Below, one piece after another: positions 1 to 7,361 of a stretch of DNA of 21,181 nucleotides. Source of the stretch: an uncultured Saprospirales bacterium (GTDB lineage Bacteria > Bacteroidota > Bacteroidia > Chitinophagales > Saprospiraceae). The notes beneath the pieces were generated by a model, which saw only the letters and a list, made by a program, of their open reading frames with translations, made no database searches and was not told the origin of the DNA. The stretch spans positions 1 through 21,181 of the forward strand of contig CALAZP010000298.1 in NCBI GenBank assembly GCA_937926355.1. Reading direction: 5' to 3'. The stretch's first letter is position 1. Each line of letters begins with the position of its first letter. The translations under genes and the position numbers were made by a program.

Positions 1-623
1 CCATCACCAAGTTCCAAAATGGAAATATCGAATGTACCTCCACCTAAATCATATACCGCAATGGTCATGTCTTTACTCCTCTTGTCTAAACCATAAGCAA
101 GCGCAGCTGCTGTGGGTTCGTTGATGATTCTTTTGATATTTAATCCAGCGATCTCACCAGCTTCTTTAGTTGCTTGACGCTGAGAGTCATTGAAATACGC
201 AGGAACCGTCACTACAGCTTCCGAAACAGTTTGACCTATGAAATCTTCAGCTACTTTTTTCATTTTCTGAAGAATCATTGCTGAAATTTCTTGGGCAGTA
301 TATTGTCTTCCGTCTATTTCAACCCTAACGGTATCGTTATCACCTTTTACAGCTTTGTAGGAAATCATTTCCGCCTCCCCCATAGTCTCTGTGTATCTAG
401 CTCCCATAAATCTTTTAATGGAAGAAATAGTACGTGTGGGGTTAGTAATTGCCTGACGTTTAGCTGGATCTCCTATTTTACGCTCACCATTATCCATGAA
501 AGCTACCACAGAGGGGGTAGTTCTTCTCCCTTCTTCATTCGGAATCACAACTGGCTCGTTCCCCTCCATTACAGCAACACACGAATTGGTGGTACCTAAA
601 TCAATCCCAATAATCTTACTCAT
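1..623 (-). CDS. dnaK: Chaperone DnaK (Hsp70), N-terminal part, cut by window edge
   Basis: The reverse strand from the ATG at 623 encodes 207 residues and stays open to the window edge, so about the first third of a roughly 640-residue Hsp70 is present. It starts MSKIIGIDLGTTNSCVAV, which contains the Hsp70 phosphate-1 signature (IDLGTTNS). The second signature DLGGGTFD lies at about residues 192-199, next to the edge, and NEPTAAALAYG precedes it. These are the actin-like nucleotide-binding subdomains; the rest of the ATPase domain and the substrate-binding domain lie outside. DnaK is the cytoplasmic ATP-driven folding chaperone that works with DnaJ and GrpE. It is divergent from mltG with 190 nt between them. 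I see no CIRCE (HrcA) operator and no exact TAnnTTTG box upstream; inverted repeats there may regulate it. The identification is secure; co-transcribed genes are unseen. Confidence 0.97.
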   Translation of the reverse strand, partial: MSKIIGIDLGTTNSCVAVMEGNEPVVIPNEEGRRTTPSVVAFMDNGERKIGDPAKRQAITNPTRTISSIKRFMGARYTETMGEAEMISYKAVKGDNDTVRVEIDGRQYTAQEISAMILQKMKKVAEDFIGQTVSEAVVTVPAYFNDSQRQATKEAGEIAGLNIKRIINEPTAAALAYGLDKRSKDMTIAVYDLGGGTFDISILELGD

Positions 624-813
624 TTTATTTTGCTTTTTATGATTAAAATTCAATTTGGTAATTAGCAATCAATGAATATGCCAATTAGAAAAAAACTATA
701 TTTTTATGTCATTATTACCGAATGGTTGTTTACTTCACTTGGTAAACTGACAGAAATATGGATTCATTTTTGAAATACTGTCAAAACGTCAGATGATTTA
801 AAATCGAATACAA
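624..813. promoter_or_regulatory. Divergent dnaK/mltG promoter region with nested inverted repeats
   Basis: This 190-nt gap must hold the promoters of both divergent genes. Two inverted repeats sit back to back: GTTTAC (728-733) with GTAAAC (742-747), 8 nt apart, and TGACAG (748-753) with CTGTCA (778-783), 24 nt apart. A further CGTCAG (787-792) follows, so the GTCA core occurs twice in the same orientation about 8 nt apart (780-783 and 788-791). The repeats end about 20 nt before the mltG start and about 105 nt before the dnaK start. I found no exact TAnnTTTG box for either gene. The symmetry is seen directly; an operator or heat-shock role is inference. Confidence 0.5.
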
Positions 814-1848
814 ATGGCTTTATCCCATACATTAAAAAAAATAGTAGGTTATGGAGTGTTGCTTTCATTAGCAATTATCATAGCATCAATTTTCTTTTTT
901 CGCCAATTTAACGTCCCCCAAAATCTTAATCCATTAGTCATTTCAATTGCTCCAGGCACCGACTTTGAACAAGTGACCCAACGGTTAATAGATAGTGGTG
1001 TGGTGGTCAATCCATTACTTTTTCGATTTTTAGGAAAGCAAATGCAATATGATAGATATATCAAATCGGGTCGCTTTGCTATACAAGGAGGTTGGAATAC
1101 CGTTGAATTAATTAGAAACCTAAGGATGGGAGCCAACTTACCCATAAGAATTACCATTAATCAAGCTAGATTGGCAGAAGAATTAGCAGGTCAAGTTGCT
1201 TCTAAATTTTATTTTGATTCCATAGACTTGACTCGCGTTCTATTTGCTGATTCTACTTTAGCATCACTTGGTTTAGATTCTAATACCCTTATGAGTTTGT
1301 TTATCCCCAATACTTATGAAATGTATTGGAATACTACACCGGAGGGTTTCATCCAAAGAATGAAAAAGGAACACGACAACTTTTGGAATCTATCTAATAG
1401 GCTAGAAAAAGCCGAACTTAAAGGATTAAGTCCCGAGGAAGTTTACACTATGGCTTCCATTGTAGAAAAAGAGACCCTTATTTTCGAAGAAAAGAAAAGG
1501 ATGGCTGGAGTTTATCTCAATAGAATTGAACAGGGGATTCCCCTTCAAGCTGATCCTACTGCAGTTTTTGCAAGAAGGGATTTTGAAACCGGCAGGGTTA
1601 CCTATTACCACACAAAATTTGATAACCCTTATAATACTTATCTATATGCTGGATTACCCCCAGGTCCGATCTGTATGGCTTCTATTGCTAGTATTGATGC
1701 CGTCCTAGATGCAGAAGACCACGAATATTTGTATTTCTGTGCGCTAGGGGATGGGTCGGGAAAGCATTCTTTCGCAACCGATCTTAGAGAACACGGTAAA
1801 AATGTAAGGATTTACCAAAAAAACCTTAGGAAAAGAGGATTGAGATGA
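814..1848 (+). CDS. mltG: Endolytic murein transglycosylase MltG (YceG-like)
   Basis: The 344-residue product has one N-terminal membrane segment (about residues 11-29, hydrophobic run IVGYGVLLSLAIIIASIFFF) and a YceG/MltG catalytic domain in the periplasm. The family motif ASIVEKET is present, with the likely catalytic glutamate at E218, followed by AGVYLNRI, QADPTAVFA (246-253), NPYNTY (271-276) and LPPGPI (281-286). MltG cleaves nascent glycan strands inside the chain and is thought to end glycan polymerisation. The length matches the family. The ATG at 814 gives a complete membrane anchor. The gene is divergent from dnaK and convergent with the amylase, only 5 nt separating the two stop codons, with no clear terminator between. 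Membrane-anchored single-copy cell-wall enzyme; identification is firm. Confidence 0.95.
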   Translation: MALSHTLKKIVGYGVLLSLAIIIASIFFFRQFNVPQNLNPLVISIAPGTDFEQVTQRLIDSGVVVNPLLFRFLGKQMQYDRYIKSGRFAIQGGWNTVELIRNLRMGANLPIRITINQARLAEELAGQVASKFYFDSIDLTRVLFADSTLASLGLDSNTLMSLFIPNTYEMYWNTTPEGFIQRMKKEHDNFWNLSNRLEKAELKGLSPEEVYTMASIVEKETLIFEEKKRMAGVYLNRIEQGIPLQADPTAVFARRDFETGRVTYYHTKFDNPYNTYLYAGLPPGPICMASIASIDAVLDAEDHEYLYFCALGDGSGKHSFATDLREHGKNVRIYQKNLRKRGLR

Positions 1849-1853
1849 TATCC

Positions 1854-3503
1854 TTACTCAGCTCGCTCCAATAAAATTAACCCTCCTGTGGCATTTGTCA
1901 AGGTTAACATTCCATTTTCAACCGGCCACTCCATTCCTGAATAAAAATCCTTCACCTTTTTTGCGCCAGAGAACACAGCGTCTACATTGACAACAAAATC
2001 CTTTGGCGTATCTCCCATAATAACCATTACCGCATCATTATTATCAGGCATTTGACGAGTAAAAATAGTTGGTGACTGTTCATTAAAAGTATGGTGTATA
2101 CCCCAAGGAATTGATGGGTGTTTTGCTCGAAATTGCCCTAATTTTCTCCAATGATTTAATATTTCAAAATCATCAGTTACCTCTTCCCAATTCATAAAAG
2201 ATCTTAGTGAGGCATCTCCATTCGCTTGGACATTGATAGGTCTTGCCGTTTCATCTCCATAATATATCTGAACCATTCCTGGAGCTAATAAAAGCGCATT
2301 TGCCGTTTCAATAGGTTTTTCTCTATTTCTATCAAAAGGGTTTCCATCATCATGAGAAGTCAGATAGTGAACGACCGTTTTTTGCTCTAGTTTTTCTGAA
2401 TTAAGGTAGTCGCTATAATCGTCGAAAGTACTCAATAGATTTCTTTCTGCGGCATGCCTAAAATCAAAATTAATAAGAGCATCAATGCCGTTGGCAAAAA
2501 AATCAATTTTACGATCCCCGATATCATAAAGATTCAAATTAGGAAGTCCGTATCCATAAACTTCGCCCATCATAAAAAAACGATCGCTTTTAGGAACTTC
2601 AGGATGTTTCTTTTTCCATTCTTCAAAAGCAAAGTCTGCTTCTTTTCTTAATATTGCCCACAATTCTGGTTCTGTATGTTTGGCAGTATCAATTCTAAAA
2701 CCATCAATGCCGTAATCCAAAATCCAATCTACCGTCCATTTTATAATATAGTATTTAGGTGCTCGAGGATAACCTGTTCTTTCGAAAAAAGCATCTAATT
2801 CTGCAAGTTCTTCTTCTAGTCTTCCCTCTTGCTCCCATTTGTTTAGCAAAAATTCGGGCAGGGTAACTTCTTCATCACTTTCGGTTAAAACATCAGGAAG
2901 GTTATCCACCAAAGTACATAAGACGGAAGAATTATAATCCTGATGGGTGCAAGTGGGTTCCACTCTAACCCAGTCGTCAGGCCATTGAGAATCCAGATCG
3001 GTTACTGGTCCAGTATGATTGATAACAATATCAAAAATTAGTTTGATGTCCTTCTCCCTAGCTGCTTTTACCATTGCTTCTAAATCAGAGCGAGTTCCAA
3101 AATTGGGATCAATGGACGTCCAATCTCTCGCCCAATAGCCATGGTATCCATAAGTTGGGCCTGTGCCTTCATCTGTTAAATCCGAAATCTGCTGAACGAG
3201 TGGTGTCATCCAAATCGCATCTACCCCTAAACTAGAAAAATAATCAGATTCAATTTTTTGTTGAATACCTTTTAAATCTCCACCCATAAATCCCCTAAAA
3301 TCAGCAGTTGATTTATTTCTTCCCAGAGTTAAATCATTGGTAGAATCACCATTATTAAAACGGTCTGTCAATAAGAAATACACCGTAGATGGAAAATCAA
3401 CCGTTGGATCCTTCTCATTTATAACCTGAGGAGCTTGACATCCATTACCTATCATAAGTGATAAAAAAACAAAAAACACCGTAACTATATGGGTTAATTT
3501 CAT
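1854..3503 (-). CDS. GH13 alpha-amylase family glycoside hydrolase, predicted lipoprotein
   Basis: The 549-residue product starts with a lipoprotein-type signal (hydrophobic stretch, then IGNGC with the likely lipidated Cys22), so it is probably anchored in a membrane on the outside or periplasmic side. The GH13 TIM barrel carries all four family regions: region I DIVINH (158-163), region II GFRIDTAKH with nucleophile D272, region III GEVYG with acid/base E314, and region IV TSHDDG with D385. A short beta-rich C-terminal domain follows (about 465-549). It should hydrolyse alpha-1,4-glucans such as starch or maltodextrin; the exact specificity cannot be read. An AAGAAG-like site precedes the ATG. 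It is the last gene of the six-gene run, 11 nt after the MFS transporter, a pairing that suggests extracellular cleavage coupled to sugar uptake. No SusC/SusD pair is present. Confidence 0.93.
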   Translation of the reverse strand: MKLTHIVTVFFVFLSLMIGNGCQAPQVINEKDPTVDFPSTVYFLLTDRFNNGDSTNDLTLGRNKSTADFRGFMGGDLKGIQQKIESDYFSSLGVDAIWMTPLVQQISDLTDEGTGPTYGYHGYWARDWTSIDPNFGTRSDLEAMVKAAREKDIKLIFDIVINHTGPVTDLDSQWPDDWVRVEPTCTHQDYNSSVLCTLVDNLPDVLTESDEEVTLPEFLLNKWEQEGRLEEELAELDAFFERTGYPRAPKYYIIKWTVDWILDYGIDGFRIDTAKHTEPELWAILRKEADFAFEEWKKKHPEVPKSDRFFMMGEVYGYGLPNLNLYDIGDRKIDFFANGIDALINFDFRHAAERNLLSTFDDYSDYLNSEKLEQKTVVHYLTSHDDGNPFDRNREKPIETANALLLAPGMVQIYYGDETARPINVQANGDASLRSFMNWEEVTDDFEILNHWRKLGQFRAKHPSIPWGIHHTFNEQSPTIFTRQMPDNNDAVMVIMGDTPKDFVVNVDAVFSGAKKVKDFYSGMEWPVENGMLTLTNATGGLILLERAE

Positions 3504-3514
3504 TGCTTCTTCTT

Positions 3515-5011
3515 TTAAGCGGATTTATAATCATTATCCTGTACTCTCAAGGTAAAAAAGGCTGCTATTATTAAACCTAAACCACCTATGAGAAGGGCGT
3601 ATATAGCATCTCCATTGAAAAACTTACTGACGAGAAATCCAAGGATGGAGGCAGCAAAAATCTGAGGGATGACAATAAAAAAATTAAATACTCCCATAAA
3701 ATACCCCATTTTGGCAGCAGGCAAAGCTCCTGTTAAAATGGCGTATGGCATCGCAAGAATACTAGCCCAACCTATTCCAACTCCAACCATAGAACCTAAC
3801 AACCATAGTGGATTGGTGATAAAAAAAATAGAGATAAATCCAATTCCTGCAATTACTAAGCAAATGGCATGGGCGATTTTTCTATTAGTATGTCTAGCAA
3901 GTACTGGAAGTAGAAATGCAAATAGAGCAGCTATACCGTTATACACTGCAAAACACACTCCTACCCAATTAGCTCCATCATTGTATAAGGAGGAACTGGT
4001 ATCGGTAGTGCCATAGATATTTTTAGTAACAGCAGAGGTGGTATAAATCCACATAGAGAATAACGCAAACCAAGAAAAAAATTGAACGATAGCCAATTGT
4101 TTCATCGTGAGTGGCAAGGCATTTAAATCAGCTATGACTTCAACAAAAGCATTGGTCTTGTTTTTTCGTTGCATCGAATAGGCTATCAAATAGAGCAAGC
4201 CTGTAATTCCTATTCCAACTCCAAATATGTATAATTCTTTATCCCATCCCATTTGGGTAATAAGGGCAGTAAAAGCTATTCCAACTATCAAAAAAACGGT
4301 GCCTTGAGTCATCTTTATTTGAGGAAATATTGACTCTTGATTAGTACTAGCTACATGATCAGTTTCAAAATCAGCTAGTTCCTCAGGGCTATATTCAAAA
4401 GATTTGAAAACCGTCCACATTACTGCTAATAAAAAGATGGTCCCTCCAATATAAAAAGACCATTTAACAGAGTTGGGAATTACTCCTTCTGTGGCTTCAT
4501 TGGAAACCCCCAACCAATTAGTCAAAATCCAAGGCAACATTGAGGCAACAACAGCCCCTGTACCTATGAAAAAACTTTGCATGGCAAAGCCTGAAGTTCT
4601 CTGCTCGGATGAGAGGTTATCACCCACAAAAGCTCTGAAAGGCTCCATGGAAATATTAATAGACGCATCCATAATCCAAAGCATGCCTGCCGCCATCCAT
4701 AAAAATGGGACATTGGGCATTAAAAATAAGGATATAGATGAAAGAATGGCCCCGACTAAAAAGTAAGGTCTTCTTCTACCCAGTTTATTCCATGTTCTAT
4801 CACTGTAATACCCAATAATAGGTTGGACAATTAAACCGGTGAGAGGAGCTGCTACCCACAATATGGGTATATCATCGATAGCTGCCCCTAGGGTTTCGAA
4901 TATTCTGCTAACATTGGCGTTTTGCAAGGCAAATCCAAATTGAATTCCCAAAAATCCGAAACTCATGTTCCAGATTTGCCAAAAAGTTAGTTTTGGTTTT
5001 GTTTTTCGCAT
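3515..5011 (-). CDS. MFS transporter, SLC45/GPH-like sugar:cation symporter
   Basis: The start chosen is the ATG at 5011 (MRKTKPKLTFWQIWNM), giving 498 residues. It lies 10 nt after the stop of the upstream lipoprotein gene. An in-frame start at 5068 would overlap that gene and add 19 residues without family character. The protein has about 12 membrane segments. The N-terminal motif FGFLGIQFGFALQNANVSRI is typical of the SLC45/sucrose-symporter-like MFS branch. The loop after helix 2, GYYSDRTWNKLGRRRP, is the classical MFS motif A. Such proteins in Bacteroidota often sit beside alpha-amylases, so uptake of maltose, maltodextrin or a similar disaccharide across the inner membrane is the best guess. 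The substrate is inferred from the neighbour only. It ends 11 nt before the amylase gene and is probably co-transcribed with it. Confidence 0.9.
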   Translation of the reverse strand: MRKTKPKLTFWQIWNMSFGFLGIQFGFALQNANVSRIFETLGAAIDDIPILWVAAPLTGLIVQPIIGYYSDRTWNKLGRRRPYFLVGAILSSISLFLMPNVPFLWMAAGMLWIMDASINISMEPFRAFVGDNLSSEQRTSGFAMQSFFIGTGAVVASMLPWILTNWLGVSNEATEGVIPNSVKWSFYIGGTIFLLAVMWTVFKSFEYSPEELADFETDHVASTNQESIFPQIKMTQGTVFLIVGIAFTALITQMGWDKELYIFGVGIGITGLLYLIAYSMQRKNKTNAFVEVIADLNALPLTMKQLAIVQFFSWFALFSMWIYTTSAVTKNIYGTTDTSSSLYNDGANWVGVCFAVYNGIAALFAFLLPVLARHTNRKIAHAICLVIAGIGFISIFFITNPLWLLGSMVGVGIGWASILAMPYAILTGALPAAKMGYFMGVFNFFIVIPQIFAASILGFLVSKFFNGDAIYALLIGGLGLIIAAFFTLRVQDNDYKSA

Positions 5012-5021
5012 ATCGAGGACT

Positions 5022-5534
5022 TTATTCCACCCCGAATTGTGCCTTAGTTGGTCTAGAATCCAGGGCAATAACTTTTATCATAGGAGGCACTTTATTAAAG
5101 CGCGAAGTACCGACCCACCCCATTGCATCGGTCTCTTTATTTATGGACTGAATTTCAAATTCCATATCATCCATATCGTGATCGGAATCTAAATATACCA
5201 AAGGTTTTTTATAATCAGGGTTGTTGTATAGCAAATAAGTACCCCCACAAGTTTCTTTGTCCCAAACACCTGTGGTATAAGTTCCATCAGGGTTAAAAAC
5301 AAACCATCTTCCCTTATTTGATTTTTGCAATTCAGGGTATTCTGGTAAAACATAAAACTCAAAAACCCAATGTTTGCCATTGACCATTGATAAGGCTTCA
5401 AAAGTAGTTGGAGGTAAGGAAGCTATGGAAGACCCTCCTTCACAATTTAATTCTACAGTTTTGTCTTCAGCCGACTGGCATGAAGAAAGCCAAAACATGG
5501 CAGTTAAAAAACCTAAAAGAAATACTTTATTCAT
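5022..5534 (-). CDS. Small lipoprotein of unknown function, lipocalin-like appearance
   Basis: The 170-residue product starts with a clear lipoprotein signal: MNKVFLLGFLTAMFWLSSCQ, with lipobox LSSC and lipidated Cys19. The mature part is predicted to be beta-rich. It has a Trp/aromatic-rich pattern (GKHWVFEFY, GRWFVFNPDGTYTTGVW, GGTYLLY, GWVG) that recalls small lipocalin-like Bacteroidota lipoproteins, in which a GxW strand is followed by a DGTY turn. Two cysteines remain in the mature chain (in LNCEGG and ETCGGTY) and could pair. I do not recognise the family with confidence and assign no function. It lies 29 nt downstream of the HsdR_N-type gene and 10 nt upstream of the transporter, so it is probably part of the same transcript. 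A TAATTTTG box matching the Bacteroidota -7 element lies at 5561-5554 on this strand, but no TTG is suitably placed upstream. Confidence 0.8.
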   Translation of the reverse strand: MNKVFLLGFLTAMFWLSSCQSAEDKTVELNCEGGSSIASLPPTTFEALSMVNGKHWVFEFYVLPEYPELQKSNKGRWFVFNPDGTYTTGVWDKETCGGTYLLYNNPDYKKPLVYLDSDHDMDDMEFEIQSINKETDAMGWVGTSRFNKVPPMIKVIALDSRPTKAQFGVE

Positions 5535-5563
5535 GAGATTTTCAATTTTGAAACAAAATTAAT

Positions 5564-6052
5564 TTATTTTGAAACTAGGGTAGGAATTTCTGATAAAAAG
5601 GATACCATTTTTTGCTGTTGGTCCACTCCACAGCAATAAGTTGTAGCCCCATTAGTCAAAATATAATACGGTGCTTGAATATTATAATTGTACCAACTGA
5701 CTTGTTCGAAGGATTCTTCGGATAATGAAACCTCAGGCGCTTTACACTCTACCAAAATAAATGGTTTTAAAGCAAAATCGTATACCAAAATATCGAACCT
5801 TTTTTTAGTGGTGCTTCCTTTAACTCCCCTCTCCACTGCCATTCTTGATAAGGAAAAACCAGGAAGTTCTGTCAAATATTTGATCAAAGCTTGTCTGACC
5901 ATTTCCTCAGGCTGAAGTGCTACCCACTTTTTTCTGATACCGTCGAAAATTTCTCTTTTGCCGAAGGCGTTATTCCTTAGTTTTAATTCCTGTACTTTTT
6001 GCAATAAAGGAATTTGAATCGATTTAGGAAATGTTGTTTTTTTGATAGACAA
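5564..6052 (-). CDS. HsdR N-terminal-like (HSDR_N) PD-(D/E)XK domain protein, orphan
   Basis: The 162-residue protein consists almost entirely of a domain like the N terminus of type I restriction HsdR subunits. The nuclease-fold residues are visible: D87 in KKRFDILVYD and the ECK triad (E102-C103-K104) in ILVECKAPE, followed by a conserved QVSWYNYNI helix. An upstream EEMVRQALIKYL helix matches the family. There is no ATPase/translocase region and no hsdM or hsdS gene nearby, so it is not a working restriction system. Stand-alone copies are common in Bacteroidota and their role is unknown. The start shown is a TTG that overlaps the tilS end by 29 nt. No ATG lies between it and residue 51, which is already inside the domain, so translation may be coupled to tilS. 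The domain call is firm; the exact start is uncertain. Confidence 0.85.
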   Translation of the reverse strand: MSIKKTTFPKSIQIPLLQKVQELKLRNNAFGKREIFDGIRKKWVALQPEEMVRQALIKYLTELPGFSLSRMAVERGVKGSTTKKRFDILVYDFALKPFILVECKAPEVSLSEESFEQVSWYNYNIQAPYYILTNGATTYCCGVDQQQKMVSFLSEIPTLVSK

Positions 6053-7361
6053 GACAGATGGAGTTTTTTGTTTGATTGGTTATTTTAAAACGTTCATCGA
6101 TTCGATAACCTACTACCCAAATGATATGACCGTCCCCATTAACCAACAATGGAACTTCTTTTTTGGCATAAACAGGTATCTTTTCATTATTAAAGAATTT
6201 TTTCAATTTTTGTTTACCTCCTCCCATTCCAATCGGATGAAAATAATCTCCATCTTTCCAATAACGCAATACTAATGGAAATTGTAACTTATCCAAATCA
6301 AAAAATTCCAAATGCTTATATTTATTTATTGAAATTGGTTCAGAAGATGGTTTAATAATTCCCTTTTCGAAAACCAACGGTTCATTCAAATGATGCCAAG
6401 TTACTTCCTCATCACTGAGAATATGAAGTCTTACAACTATCCTATCTTGAAGAAGGTATAGTTGATGGGAATTAGATAACCAATTTTTTCCATAATCTGA
6501 CGAAGAATGAGATAAGATTTCATTAATCTGGGAGGTATTGAATCCTAAGGGTACTAATTCATGGACTAGCAAAGCAAAAGGAGATGGGCATTCCGACAAT
6601 TTTTGTTTATTCCAATGAAGCACCATATCCCTATCAAGTGGTTCAGCTATATATTTTGACCATTCTAAGATGGCCCAAGTATGCATTTTGGCAGCTCCTT
6701 TGAGCTGTTGAATCGTCCGTTCCAATGTTCCTGACCAATTTTCATTCAATTGTTTGAAGGGTGGAACCAGGTGGTGTCTGATAAAATTTCTGCGGTATTT
6801 ATCCTCTTGATTAGAGTCATCTTCTCGGAATGCGATTTTATTCTTTATGGCATAGGTTATGATTTCCTCCTTGGTATAGCGCAACAATGGCCTTAAAAAA
6901 GCTCCTCTTTGCTCAGGTATTCCCAAAAGCCCTTTCAGGCCAGTTCCTCTTGCTAAATGCCATAATACCGTTTCAAGTTGATCATCTAGATGGTGAGCTG
7001 TAAGCAAATGATTAGCTGAAGTGGTATCTAATAACTCTTCAAACCATTGATAACGAAGATTACGAGCCGCTACTTGAATGGGCAGATGGTGCTGAGTAGC
7101 GTATTCAAGAGTGGAGAATTTTTTCGTATGACATTTTAATTTATATATTTTGCATTGATTTACAACTAATTGTTCGTCCAAATCTGATGCCTCTCCTCTT
7201 AGCTGAAAATTACAATGAACAGCACTATGCGGGATGGATAAGTGATGAATTAAATGAAGCAAAACCATTGAGTCGACCCCACCGCTGACTGCCACTAAAA
7301 CTGGACCTGATGCGCCAAGTTGGTGTAAATGTTCCTCAAAAATTTTGGGAATTATTTCCAT
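6024..7361 (-). CDS. tilS: tRNA(Ile)-lysidine synthase TilS
   Basis: The 445-residue product has the PP-loop ATP pyrophosphatase motif AVSGGVDS (24-31). The N-type ATPase body contains LRG (54-56) and HHLDDQLET (123-131), then the ARGTGLKGLLGIP segment and a RRNFIRHHLVP stretch. The C-terminal TilS domain is seen in LRYWKDGDYFHPIGMGGGKQ and KKFF(N)NEKIP. TilS attaches lysine to C34 of the AUA-reading tRNA-Ile, an essential cytoplasmic step that lets the tRNA read AUA rather than AUG. The ATG at 7361 overlaps the lysC stop (ATGGAAATAA, 10 nt shared), suggesting translational coupling. The 3' end overlaps the next gene by 29 nt. Length and motifs match the bacterial family. Confidence 0.96.
   Translation of the reverse strand: MEIIPKIFEEHLHQLGASGPVLVAVSGGVDSMVLLHLIHHLSIPHSAVHCNFQLRGEASDLDEQLVVNQCKIYKLKCHTKKFSTLEYATQHHLPIQVAARNLRYQWFEELLDTTSANHLLTAHHLDDQLETVLWHLARGTGLKGLLGIPEQRGAFLRPLLRYTKEEIITYAIKNKIAFREDDSNQEDKYRRNFIRHHLVPPFKQLNENWSGTLERTIQQLKGAAKMHTWAILEWSKYIAEPLDRDMVLHWNKQKLSECPSPFALLVHELVPLGFNTSQINEILSHSSSDYGKNWLSNSHQLYLLQDRIVVRLHILSDEEVTWHHLNEPLVFEKGIIKPSSEPISINKYKHLEFFDLDKLQFPLVLRYWKDGDYFHPIGMGGGKQKLKKFFNNEKIPVYAKKEVPLLVNGDGHIIWVVGYRIDERFKITNQTKNSICLVYQKNNIS

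Noticed and set aside
291..599. Open frame of 102 codons on the plus strand, opposite dnaK
   Set aside because: It lies wholly antisense to a clearly conserved dnaK coding region and has no recognisable domain.
624..813. CIRCE/HrcA operator upstream of dnaK
   Set aside because: I could not find TTAGCACTC-N9-GAGTGCTAA or a near match; the inverted repeats present are different.
5012..5068. Longer N terminus of the MFS transporter
   Set aside because: It would overlap the lipoprotein gene and lacks family similarity. The ATG at 5011 directly precedes the conserved N terminus.
5564..6052. Type I restriction system
   Set aside because: Only an HsdR_N-like domain is present. There is no helicase region and no methylase or specificity gene in the window.
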